A stretch of 20,682 nucleotides of DNA from CADEED01 sp035525785 (GTDB lineage Bacteria; Pseudomonadota; Gammaproteobacteria; Steroidobacterales; Steroidobacteraceae): the NCBI GenBank assembly GCA_035525785.1, contig DATLDQ010000128.1:1-20682 (forward strand), in the 5' to 3' direction. A program made the translations under genes and the position numbers. This document shows, piece by piece, positions 1 through 7,494 of the stretch. Within the stretch, counting starts at the first letter, position 1. Each line of letters begins with the position of its first letter. The notes below the pieces were generated by a model that was given only the letters and a program-made list of their open reading frames with translations, searched no databases and was not told the DNA's origin.

Positions 1-2
1 AT

Positions 3-1727
3 CTAGTGCGAATCCCGCTTCACCTCACCACCACTCCCACCCACCAGCACATCCAGATCTGCCCCCAGATGTGCCTGCTGCACATGATCGACATAAATCT
101 TGTACCACCCACGCAGTGGAGCCTCCGGCGCCACCCACGAGGCGCGCCGTTTCGCGAGCTCGGCGTCGCCAACGTCGAGATGCAGGCGCCGGCCCGGCAC
201 GTCCACTTCGATGAGGTCGCCGTTCTGCACCAGCGCCAGCGGTCCGCCGGCGGCGGCTTCGGGCGACACGTGCAGCACGACGGTGCCGTACGCGGTGCCG
301 CTCATGCGCGCATCGGAGATGCGCACGAGATCGGTGATGCCCTTGCGCAGTAGTTTGGGCGGCAGTGGCATGTTGCCGACCTCGGCCATGCCCGGGTAAC
401 CCTTGGGGCCGCAGCCCTTGAGAACCATGATGCAGTTCTCGTCGATGTCGAGATTCTCGTCATCGATGCGCGAGTGAAAATCCTCGATGCTCTCGAATAC
501 CACCGCGCGGCCCTTGTGCTGGAGCAGGTGCGGCGAGGCGGCGGATGGCTTGATCACCGCGCCGTCGGGCGCGAGGTTGCCGCGTAGTACAGCGATGCCC
601 GCGCGGTCCTTGAACGGCTGCGCGAGCGGCTTGATGACGTCGCGGTTCCAGCAGGGCGCGTCGGCGAAGTTTTCGCCGATGGTCTTACCGTTCACCGTGA
701 GGGCCTTGCCGTCGAGCACGTGCCCGATCTCGCGCATCACGGCGGGCAAACCACCCGCGTAGTAGAAATCTTCCATCAGGTACTTGCCCGATGGCTGCAG
801 GTTCAGGAGACAGGGCAGCTCCGAACCGAGCTTGTCCCAGTCGCCCAAGCTCAGCTTCACGCCGATGCGGCCGGCGATCGCGAGCAGGTGGATCACGGCG
901 TTGGTCGAGCCGCCGATCGCGGCATTGGTCTTGATGGCGTTTTCGAAGGCGGGACGCGTCAGGATCTTCGACAGCACCATCTCCTCTTCGACCATCTCGA
1001 CGATGCGGCGGCCCGTGAGCTGCGCCTGGCGATAACGCCGCGCGTCGACGGCCGGAATGGCCGCGTTGCCCGGCAACGCCACGCCCAGCGCCTCCACCAT
1101 GCTCGCCATCGTCGACGCGGTGCCCATGGTCATGCAGTGCCCTTTTGAACGGTGCATGCAGGACTCTGCGGCCGTGAATTCTTCCTGGCTCATCTTGCCG
1201 GCACGCACGTCCTCGGACATCTGCCAGACACCGGTGCCCGAGCCTAACTGCTTGCCGCGGAAATGCCCGCTGAGCATGGGCCCGCCGGAAATGCCGATGG
1301 TCGGGATGTCGACGCTCGCCGCACCCATGAGCAGCGCCGGCGTGGTCTTGTCACAACCCATGAGCAGCACCACGCCGTCGATGGGATTGCCGCGGATGCT
1401 CTCTTCCACGTCCATCGCGGCGAGATTGCGGAACAGCATCGCGGTCGGACGCAGCTGCGTCTCGCCGAGCGACATCACGGGGAATTCGAGCGGGAAGCCA
1501 CCGGCTTCGTATACGCCGCGCTTCACGAACTCCGCGATCTCGCGGAAGTGCCCGTTACACGGAGTCAGCTCGCTCCAGGTATTGCAGATGCCGATGACGG
1601 GCCGGCCATCGAACAGGTCGTCCGGATAGCCCTGGTTCTTGATCCAGCTCCGATGCAGGAAACCATCTTTGCCTTCTCGGCCGAACCACGCCTGGCTGCG
1701 GCGCGTGCGCTTCTTTGGAACATCCAT
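3..1727 (-). CDS. araC: L-arabinonate dehydratase (IlvD/Edd family)
   Basis: This 574-residue protein belongs to the IlvD/Edd dehydratases. These are cytoplasmic [2Fe-2S] enzymes that remove water from sugar acids, here most likely L-arabinonate to 2-keto-3-deoxy-L-arabinonate in the oxidative arabinose route. The three cluster-ligand cysteines are visible: C57 (TPCNGH), C125 (GCDKT) and C198 (GHCMTMGTASTM). E91, D126 and K127 fit the Mg site, and S476 in SDARMSGTAYG fits the catalytic serine. Cysteine spacing matches the sugar-acid branch as I remember it from the Rhizobium L-arabinonate dehydratase. The gene ends with TAG at 3-5, so it is complete. No clear ribosome site precedes the ATG, and the 73 bases up to the regulator gene could carry a weak promoter or simply link the two genes. 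Substrate is inferred from the neighbours; D-xylonate, D-fuconate or L-fuconate are alternatives. The symbol follows Azospirillum usage and is not the E. coli AraC regulator. Confidence 0.85.
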   Translation of the reverse strand: MDVPKKRTRRSQAWFGREGKDGFLHRSWIKNQGYPDDLFDGRPVIGICNTWSELTPCNGHFREIAEFVKRGVYEAGGFPLEFPVMSLGETQLRPTAMLFRNLAAMDVEESIRGNPIDGVVLLMGCDKTTPALLMGAASVDIPTIGISGGPMLSGHFRGKQLGSGTGVWQMSEDVRAGKMSQEEFTAAESCMHRSKGHCMTMGTASTMASMVEALGVALPGNAAIPAVDARRYRQAQLTGRRIVEMVEEEMVLSKILTRPAFENAIKTNAAIGGSTNAVIHLLAIAGRIGVKLSLGDWDKLGSELPCLLNLQPSGKYLMEDFYYAGGLPAVMREIGHVLDGKALTVNGKTIGENFADAPCWNRDVIKPLAQPFKDRAGIAVLRGNLAPDGAVIKPSAASPHLLQHKGRAVVFESIEDFHSRIDDENLDIDENCIMVLKGCGPKGYPGMAEVGNMPLPPKLLRKGITDLVRISDARMSGTAYGTVVLHVSPEAAAGGPLALVQNGDLIEVDVPGRRLHLDVGDAELAKRRASWVAPEAPLRGWYKIYVDHVQQAHLGADLDVLVGGSGGEVKRDSH

Positions 1728-1800
1728 CGCGCGGCAGCGTACCGAAGGCGTCGATACGCGAAAAATAACTTTCTAAGGAACACCCATACACTCTTTGGCA

Positions 1801-2769
1801 TCACGAAGCGTTTTTCATGTCCAGCGCGCATCCATAACTACTCACCGCCGAGGTCTTGAGCGCGCGCAGCAACACCGTGGCTGCCGGCGACAGCAGCCAA
1901 TCGGTGCGCGTGATGATCCCGAAGGCGTCCATCGAACAGGACAACTGCATGGGCAGCAAGGCCACCATGCCGTAGGTGGCGTAATAGCGGGCCACCTCGG
2001 TGGGCACGACCGCGATGAAGTCGGTCTGCTGCAGCATCTTGGTGACGAACAGCAACGAGGCGGTCTCGATGAGCTGCGAGGGCGGCGCCAGCCCGGCTTC
2101 ACGGAACATGAGATCGAAGCGATGGCGCAGCACGCTGCCCGAGGGCGGCACGATCCACGGCTTCTTCTCGACCGCCGCGAGATTCAGGCCGGCGACGTTC
2201 AGCAGGGGATGCCCCGGTCGCACCACTGCGGCCACGGGCTCTTCCGCGAGGCGTTCGTAGCGCAAACCCGTCTTGTCCTGCCGCTCGAACAGGCGGCCGA
2301 TCATGATGTCGAGCTTTCCCTGGGCGAGCGACTCGATGAGCACGTTGCTCGACTCGACGTGGAGTTCGACGCGCAGTTTCGGGTTCTCGCGCGCCACGAT
2401 CATGATGGCTTGCGGGATGAGCGACAGCGCCGGGCCGGTGATCGCGCCGAGACTCACATGTCCCGAGAGGCCCGCCTTCAGCGCATCGACTTCCTGGCCC
2501 GCCTCGCGCAGCGACGACAGGGCGATCCGCGCATGGCGGATCATCGTTTCGCCATACCAGTTCGGGCGCATGCCGCGCGGCTGACGCTCGAACAGCGATA
2601 CGCCGAGCATGTCTTCGAGGTCCTTGAGCAGCTTCGACGCTGCGGGCTGCGACATGTTGAGGACTTCGGCCGCGCGGTGGATGTTTCCTTCATCGCAGAT
2701 GGCAGTGAGGAGCATCAGCTGTCGCGTCTTCAGGCGCGCTCTTATGAACCAGGGCGTGGTCGTCGACAT
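1801..2769 (-). CDS. LysR-type transcriptional regulator of the arabinose locus (GguR/GbpR-like)
   Basis: This 322-residue protein has the LysR layout. The N-terminal winged helix-turn-helix lies at about residues 14-70 (GNIHRAAEVLNMSQPAASKLLKDLE). A periplasmic-binding-protein-like effector domain follows at about 95-300. The ATG is preceded by a strong ribosome site, GGAAGGA, about five bases upstream. It is transcribed away from the AraD1-like gene and towards the dehydratase, the usual arrangement for a LysR regulator controlling a divergent promoter. It probably senses a sugar or sugar-acid intermediate and controls both arms. LysR regulators of this sort accompany arabinose and galactose oxidation genes in Azospirillum and Agrobacterium; the effector here is not known. 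It could also be a general galactose-binding-protein regulator. No terminator is visible after its stop, so read-through into the dehydratase gene is plausible. Confidence 0.85.
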   Translation of the reverse strand: MSTTTPWFIRARLKTRQLMLLTAICDEGNIHRAAEVLNMSQPAASKLLKDLEDMLGVSLFERQPRGMRPNWYGETMIRHARIALSSLREAGQEVDALKAGLSGHVSLGAITGPALSLIPQAIMIVARENPKLRVELHVESSNVLIESLAQGKLDIMIGRLFERQDKTGLRYERLAEEPVAAVVRPGHPLLNVAGLNLAAVEKKPWIVPPSGSVLRHRFDLMFREAGLAPPSQLIETASLLFVTKMLQQTDFIAVVPTEVARYYATYGMVALLPMQLSCSMDAFGIITRTDWLLSPAATVLLRALKTSAVSSYGCALDMKNAS

Positions 2770-2810
2770 TTATTCCTTCCCCCAAATCGTGTCAGATCAC
2801 CCGGTAGCCA

Positions 2811-2830
2811 TACATATATCGATGAATATA
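2811..2830. promoter_or_regulatory. Imperfect palindrome in divergent promoter region, candidate LysR operator
   Basis: The gap between the regulator start (2769) and the AraD1-like gene is AT-rich against the GC-rich surroundings. It contains TACATATATCGATGAATATA, which matches its own reverse complement at 14 of 20 positions and is centred on ATCGAT. A second perfect 8-base palindrome, TATCGATA, follows at 2859-2866. LysR proteins usually bind such dyads in divergent promoters. No -10/-35 pair could be assigned with confidence. The operator role is inferred from position and symmetry only. Confidence 0.45.
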
Positions 2831-2874
2831 GCTGAGTAGCAATCTCGGGCTTGTTGGATATCGATACGAATACC

Positions 2875-3888
2875 ATGATTCCAAGCTTGCGACTCATCCA
2901 ATTCATCGACGACACGGGCCAGCCACGCGCCGGTTGGGTGACTCCGGACGGTTCATCCGTCGGGGGCCTGGGGAGTTTCGCCTCGACGTTCGCGCTGGCG
3001 AATGCGGCGCTGGTCGCCGGCAAGTCACTCGACGAGTTCGCTGCACTCCATATGGAACCGGCCAACCGGCCCTACCCCTCTTTGCTCTCCGCCGGCCGCG
3101 TGCTGCCGCCGCTCACGCACCCCGACCCGGCGCGTTGCCGGGTCACCGGCACCGGCCTGACGCATTACGGCAGCGCCTCAGCCCGCGATGCGATGCACCG
3201 GAAGCTGGCCGCGAATGTCGAGTCGCTTTCCGATTCCATGCAGATGTTCAAGTGGGGGGTCGATGGCGGCCGCCCTCTCGATGGCAACCCGGGCGCCCAG
3301 CCCGAGTGGTTCTACAAGGGCGACGGCGGCATCGTCGTCGGCTGTGGCGCCCAGCTGCCCTCACCCTCGTTCGCGCTCGATGGCGGTGAGGAGCCCGAGC
3401 TCGTCGGCCTCTATCTCATCGGTGCCGACGGCACGCCGAATCGCCTGGGCTTCGCCATCGGCAACGAGTTCAGCGACCACGTCACCGAGCGCAAGAACTA
3501 CCTTTACCTCGCGCATTCCAAGTTGCGCCACTGCTCGGTGGGGCCAGAGCTGCGCACGGGCACGCCGCCGCCGCACATGGCAGGCGTGAGTCGCATCCGA
3601 CGCGGAAGCCAGGTGCTGTGGGAGCGTCCTTTTGTCACGGGCGAGAACAACATGTGCCATTCTCTCGCCAACCTCGAATACCACCACTTCAAGTACGCGG
3701 CGCATCGCCGGCCCGGAGATGTGCACCTGCATTTCTTCGGCACGGCTACCCTGAGCTTCGCGGATGGCGTGCATGCCGAACCTGGAGACGTTTTCGAGGT
3801 CGATCTGCCGGACCTCGGCGCGCCGCTCGTGAACCCGCTCGCACGGTTTGACGGTGGTTTCGCGCTCGGCGGTGTCCGCCAGCTGTAG
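2875..3888 (+). CDS. AraD1/GguC-like fumarylacetoacetate hydrolase family protein
   Basis: From the ATG at 2875 this is a 337-residue FAH-fold protein. The metal-site pattern is recognisable: an EPELVGLYLIG segment, then GFAIGNEFSDHVTERKNYLYLAHSKL, supplying the acidic ligands typical of the fold. It resembles the AraD1/GguC group found in arabinose and galactose oxidation clusters. Its likely substrate is 2-keto-3-deoxy-L-arabinonate, the product of the dehydratase encoded across the divergent promoter. Whether it dehydrates that compound or hydrolyses a diketo derivative cannot be read from sequence. An in-frame TTG at 2851 would add eight residues, but neither start has a good ribosome site; ATG 2875 fits the beginning of the conserved region better. 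It leads the plus-strand arabinose genes and is 48 bases ahead of the binding protein gene. Family assignment is firm, reaction is not. Confidence 0.75.
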   Translation: MIPSLRLIQFIDDTGQPRAGWVTPDGSSVGGLGSFASTFALANAALVAGKSLDEFAALHMEPANRPYPSLLSAGRVLPPLTHPDPARCRVTGTGLTHYGSASARDAMHRKLAANVESLSDSMQMFKWGVDGGRPLDGNPGAQPEWFYKGDGGIVVGCGAQLPSPSFALDGGEEPELVGLYLIGADGTPNRLGFAIGNEFSDHVTERKNYLYLAHSKLRHCSVGPELRTGTPPPHMAGVSRIRRGSQVLWERPFVTGENNMCHSLANLEYHHFKYAAHRRPGDVHLHFFGTATLSFADGVHAEPGDVFEVDLPDLGAPLVNPLARFDGGFALGGVRQL

Positions 3889-3891
3889 ATC

Positions 3892-3906
3892 GGATTCGAA
3901 GAATCC
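3892..3906 (+). promoter_or_regulatory. Short intergenic hairpin before the binding-protein gene
   Basis: GGATTC-GAA-GAATCC is a perfect 6-base inverted repeat with a 3-base loop, just after the AraD1-like stop codon. It is not followed by a T-run, so it does not look like an intrinsic terminator. It may be an mRNA processing or stabilising structure between the enzyme gene and the binding protein, whose transcript usually needs to be more abundant. The role is speculative. Confidence 0.3.
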
Positions 3907-3936
3907 AGAATTGAAAAACAGACAGTCTTCGGGGGA

Positions 3937-4932
3937 ATGATGAATCGACTGCTCAAGCTCTCAATGGCCGGCCTCGCCGCGCTGCTCGTGGCGTGCTCGG
4001 GTTCCGAGGCTCCCGCCGACGGCAACAAGGACTCCAAGAAGACCATCACGCTGGGGTTCAGCCAGATCGGTGCCGAGAGCGAATGGCGCACGGCGAATAC
4101 GCTTTCCATCCAGAGCGCGGCCAAGGATGCGGGCATCGACCTGCGATTCTCCGACGCGCAGCAGAAGCAGGAAAACCAGATCAAGGCGCTGCGCGGTTTC
4201 ATCGCGCAGCAAGTCGACGTCATCGCTTTCTCGCCGGTCGTCGAAACCGGGTGGGAAACCGTGCTGCGCGAAGCCAAGGCCGCTGGCATCCCCGTGATCC
4301 TCACCGACCGCGGCGTCGATGTGTCGGACGAAACGCTGTATCGCACGTTCATCGGCTCGGATTTCATCGAGGAAGGCCGTCGTGCCGGCCGCTGGCTCAC
4401 GGAGTACTACGCGACCGGCGCCGGCAAAGACGTGAAGGGCGATATCAACATCGTCGAGCTGCAGGGCACCGTGGGTTCGGCTCCCGCCAACGACCGCAAG
4501 AAGGGCTTCGCCGAGATCGTGAACGCGGAACCGCGCTTCAAGATCACGCGCTCGCAGACCGGTGACTTCACGAGAGCCAAGGGCAAGGAAGTCATGGAAG
4601 CCTTTCTGAAGGCCGACAAGAAGATCAACGTGCTGTTCGCGCACAACGACGACATGGCGATCGGCGCCATCCAGGCCATCGAAGAGGCCGGCCTCAAGCC
4701 GGGCAAGGACATCATCATCGTGTCCATCGACGGCGTGAAGGGCGCCTTCGAAGCGATGATCGCGGGCAAGCTCAATGTGACCGTCGAGTGCAGCCCGTTG
4801 CTTGGCCCGCAACTCATGGACGCCGCGAAGAAGGTGGCCGCGGGGGAAACCATCCCGCGCCGCATCGTCACCGAGGAGTCGGTGTTCCCGATGGAAAAAG
4901 CCGCCGAAGTCCTGCCCACGCGCAAGTACTGA
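3937..4932 (+). CDS. ytfQ: Furanose/arabinose ABC transporter substrate-binding lipoprotein (YtfQ-like)
   Basis: This 331-residue type I periplasmic binding protein captures sugar for the ATPase and permeases encoded directly downstream. It shares YtfQ landmarks: GFSQ, QQKQENQIKA, TGWE, ELQGTVG, DRKKGFAE, RSQTGDFTR, KGKEVME, HNDDM, IGAIQAI and SIDGV. YtfQ of E. coli binds galactofuranose, and its relatives also take arabinose. The N-terminus is a lipoprotein signal with lipobox LVAC, giving lipidation at C20; the +2 residue is Ser. E. coli YtfQ is a soluble periplasmic protein, so the lipid anchor is a difference. The two possible starts, ATG 3937 and ATG 3940, follow a GGGGGA run; the second has better spacing. 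The stop is 10 bases before the ATPase gene. With furanosidases downstream, L-arabinofuranose is a likely ligand. Confidence 0.85.
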   Translation: MMNRLLKLSMAGLAALLVACSGSEAPADGNKDSKKTITLGFSQIGAESEWRTANTLSIQSAAKDAGIDLRFSDAQQKQENQIKALRGFIAQQVDVIAFSPVVETGWETVLREAKAAGIPVILTDRGVDVSDETLYRTFIGSDFIEEGRRAGRWLTEYYATGAGKDVKGDINIVELQGTVGSAPANDRKKGFAEIVNAEPRFKITRSQTGDFTRAKGKEVMEAFLKADKKINVLFAHNDDMAIGAIQAIEEAGLKPGKDIIIVSIDGVKGAFEAMIAGKLNVTVECSPLLGPQLMDAAKKVAAGETIPRRIVTEESVFPMEKAAEVLPTRKY

Positions 4933-4942
4933 GACTTATAAG

Positions 4943-6493
4943 GTGGCGACCGGCGATCGCAGGCCCGTGCTCGAGGCACGCGGCATCGTCCACGCCTATT
5001 CGGGCAAGCCCGCGCTCGACGGCGTCGACTTCTGCCTGCGCGCCGGCGAAGTGCATGCGCTCATGGGCCAGAACGGCGCGGGCAAGTCCACGCTGATCAA
5101 GGTCCTGACCGGCGTCGAGCCGCTGCAAACGGGCTCGATCATTCTCGACGGCGCGGCGATACGTCCGGCTTCGACGCTGGACGCGCAGCAGTCAGGCATC
5201 AGCACGGTCTATCAGGAAGTGAATCTCTGCCCCAACCTCTCGGTGGCCGAGAACATCTTCGCCGGACGCCAGCCGCGCAAACCCTGGGCGCGCGGCGGCG
5301 GCATCGACTGGAAGCAACTCAATGCGCGCGCGCTGGAGCTGCTCGCGCGGCTCGACGTCGACATCGACGTTCGCCGCGAGCTCGGCGGTTACTCGGTCGC
5401 CTTGCAGCAGATGGTTGCCATCGCGCGTGCCATCGACATCTCGGCCAAAGTCCTGATCCTCGATGAGCCCACGTCGAGCCTCGACAGCGGCGAAGTGGCG
5501 CAGCTCTTCCAGGCGTTGCGCAAACTCCGCGACCGTGGCACCGCGATCCTGTTCGTCACCCATTTTCTCGACCAGGTCTACGAGATCTGCGAACGCATCA
5601 CGGTGCTGCGCAACGGCAAGCTCGTGGGTGAATACCCCGCCTCGGAACTGGACCACGCCGCGCTGGTATCGGCGATGGTCGGTCGCGCGGTCTCGAACGA
5701 TTTCACCCCAGCCGCGCGCGTCGCGGCGGAGAGCTCGCAGACGCCCGCCGTCCTGAGCGCGCGCGGCGTGCAACGGCAGGGTGGCGTCTCGCGCGTGAAC
5801 CTGGAGATCCGGCCTGGCGAGATCCTCGGCTTCGCGGGGTTGTTGGGCTCTGGCCGCACCGAGGTGGCGCGGCTGCTCTGCGGCCTGGATTCACCCGATG
5901 ACGGCGAGATCCGCCTCAAAGGCGTCGCCGTGACCATGCACGAACCCGCGGCGGCCATCGCCCAGGGTGTCTCGTTCTGCCCCGAGGAGCGCAAGACCGA
6001 AGGCATCGTCGACCAGCTGTCGATCCGCGACAACATCGTGCTGTCACTGCAAGCGCGCCTCGGCCTCTGGCGCAAGCTCTCGCCCCAGCATCGGCGCGAG
6101 ATCACCGACCGGCTCGCGAAGCAGCTCGACGTGCGCGCCGCCTCGCTCGACATGCCCATCGGCGAGCTCTCGGGCGGCAACCAGCAGAAATGCCTGATCG
6201 CGCGCGCGCTCGCCATCGAGCCTTGCCTGGTCGTACTCGACGAGCCCACGCGCGGCATCGATGTCGCCGGCAAGCAGGAAATCATGAGCCTGCTCATCAA
6301 GCTTGCGGCCGAAGGCATGGCGGTGGTGTTCATCTCGGCGGAAGTCGAAGAACTGCTGCGCGTGTCGTCGCGCATCGTGGTCATGCGCGACCGCGAGCAG
6401 GTGGGCGAGCTCCCCGGCGGCTGCAGTGAAGACCAGGTGTACGCACTCATCGCAGCGCCGGCGGCGAGCGCACCGGCCGGGAACGCGGCATGA
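4943..6493 (+). CDS. ytfR: Sugar ABC transporter ATP-binding protein with two nucleotide domains (YtfR-like)
   Basis: This 516-residue protein is a tandem ABC ATPase of the ribose/galactofuranose importer class and powers uptake with the YtfT- and YjfF-like permeases. Domain 1 has Walker A GQNGAGKST (42-50), a signature-like YSVALQQ near 151 and Walker B LILDEPTSSLD with D174/E175. Domain 2 has the degenerate P-loop GLLGSGRTE near 299, intact signature LSGGNQQ at 409 and Walker B VVLDEPTRGID with D433. A degenerate second P-loop is normal for this family. The reading frame stays open into the preceding gene, but GTG 4943 gives the expected family length and N-terminus, 10 bases after the binding-protein stop. 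Its ribosome site is poor, which suggests translational coupling. The stop overlaps the next start as ATGA. Confidence 0.88.
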   Translation: MATGDRRPVLEARGIVHAYSGKPALDGVDFCLRAGEVHALMGQNGAGKSTLIKVLTGVEPLQTGSIILDGAAIRPASTLDAQQSGISTVYQEVNLCPNLSVAENIFAGRQPRKPWARGGGIDWKQLNARALELLARLDVDIDVRRELGGYSVALQQMVAIARAIDISAKVLILDEPTSSLDSGEVAQLFQALRKLRDRGTAILFVTHFLDQVYEICERITVLRNGKLVGEYPASELDHAALVSAMVGRAVSNDFTPAARVAAESSQTPAVLSARGVQRQGGVSRVNLEIRPGEILGFAGLLGSGRTEVARLLCGLDSPDDGEIRLKGVAVTMHEPAAAIAQGVSFCPEERKTEGIVDQLSIRDNIVLSLQARLGLWRKLSPQHRREITDRLAKQLDVRAASLDMPIGELSGGNQQKCLIARALAIEPCLVVLDEPTRGIDVAGKQEIMSLLIKLAAEGMAVVFISAEVEELLRVSSRIVVMRDREQVGELPGGCSEDQVYALIAAPAASAPAGNAA

Positions 6494-7494
6494 AATCGTT
6501 GTTCCGGCATTCGCTGGCCTGGCCCGCGGTCACGTTGATCCTGTTGCTCGGGCTCAATGCGGTCATGAATCCGGGCTTCCTGGCGCTGGCGTGGCGTGAC
6601 GGCCATCTCTACGGGAGTCTCGTCGACATCCTGAATCGCGCCGCGCCACTCGCGCTGGTCTCCGCGGGCATGACTCTCGTGATCGCCGCGCGCGGTCTCG
6701 ACATCTCGGTGGGCGCCGTGGTGGCGATTTCCGCCGCCGTGGCGGCAGTGATCATCGGCCCGACCGGCAATCTCGGCTTCGCGATCGCGGGCGCGCTGGG
6801 CGTGGCCCTGCTCTGCGGCATCTGGAACGGCGCGCTGGTCGTCGGCGTGGGCATGCAGCCCATCATCGCGACGCTCATCCTCATGGTGGCCGGGCGCGGC
6901 GTGGCGCAGCTGATCACCGGCGGGCAGATCCTCACGGTGTACTACGCGCCGTACGACTTCATCGGCAACGGCTATCTATTGGGCCTGCCGTTCGCCGCCC
7001 TGCTCGCCGGTGCGGTGATCGTGCTGCTGCACGTGCTGCTCAGCGTCACCCCGCTCGGCCTCTTCATCCGCGCCATCGGCATCAACCCCGTGGCGTCGCG
7101 CATCGCGGGAGTGCGCGCGCAGCCCATCACACTGTGCCTGTACGCGTTCGGCGGACTCATGGCGGGTCTCGCCGGGCTGATCATCAGCTCGAACGTGAAG
7201 AGCGCCGACGCCAACAATGCGGGCCAGCTGCTCGAGCTCGATGCCATCCTGGCCGTGACGCTCGGCGGCACGGCGCTCACCGGCGGCAAGTTCAGCCTTG
7301 CCGGTACGGTGCTGGGCGCGCTCATCATCCAGACGCTCACCTCGACCATCTACTCGCTCGGCGTACCGCCGGAAGTGAACCTGGTGTTCAAGGCCGCGCT
7401 GATCTTCCTCGTCATGCTGCTGCAGTCGCCCGACTTCCGCGCCACGTTCAAGCGCTTGCCAGTGCGTCCGCCCGGCGCGGAGAAGACATCGTGA
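6490..7494 (+). CDS. ytfT: Sugar ABC transporter permease (YtfT-like)
   Basis: This 334-residue hydrophobic protein has eight to ten membrane segments. It carries the conserved core of ribose-type permeases: PLALVSAGMTLVIAARGLDISVGAVVAIS near residue 52 and DAILAVTLGGTALTGGKFSLAGTVLGALIIQTL near 248. It forms one half of the inner-membrane channel, with the YjfF-like protein as the other half. Its ATG overlaps the ATPase stop by four bases (6490-6493), and its own stop overlaps the next gene's GTG by four, so the three are translationally coupled. The presence of two different permease genes, not one, matches the YtfT/YjfF arrangement and separates this system from ribose or xylose importers with a homodimeric channel. 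Confidence 0.87.
   Translation: MKSLFRHSLAWPAVTLILLLGLNAVMNPGFLALAWRDGHLYGSLVDILNRAAPLALVSAGMTLVIAARGLDISVGAVVAISAAVAAVIIGPTGNLGFAIAGALGVALLCGIWNGALVVGVGMQPIIATLILMVAGRGVAQLITGGQILTVYYAPYDFIGNGYLLGLPFAALLAGAVIVLLHVLLSVTPLGLFIRAIGINPVASRIAGVRAQPITLCLYAFGGLMAGLAGLIISSNVKSADANNAGQLLELDAILAVTLGGTALTGGKFSLAGTVLGALIIQTLTSTIYSLGVPPEVNLVFKAALIFLVMLLQSPDFRATFKRLPVRPPGAEKTS

Noticed and set aside
4802..4942. Upstream extension of the YtfR-like ATPase frame from ATG 4802
   Set aside because: It overlaps the 3' end of the binding-protein gene in another frame and adds basic low-complexity sequence not expected in YtfR. GTG 4943 gives family length.
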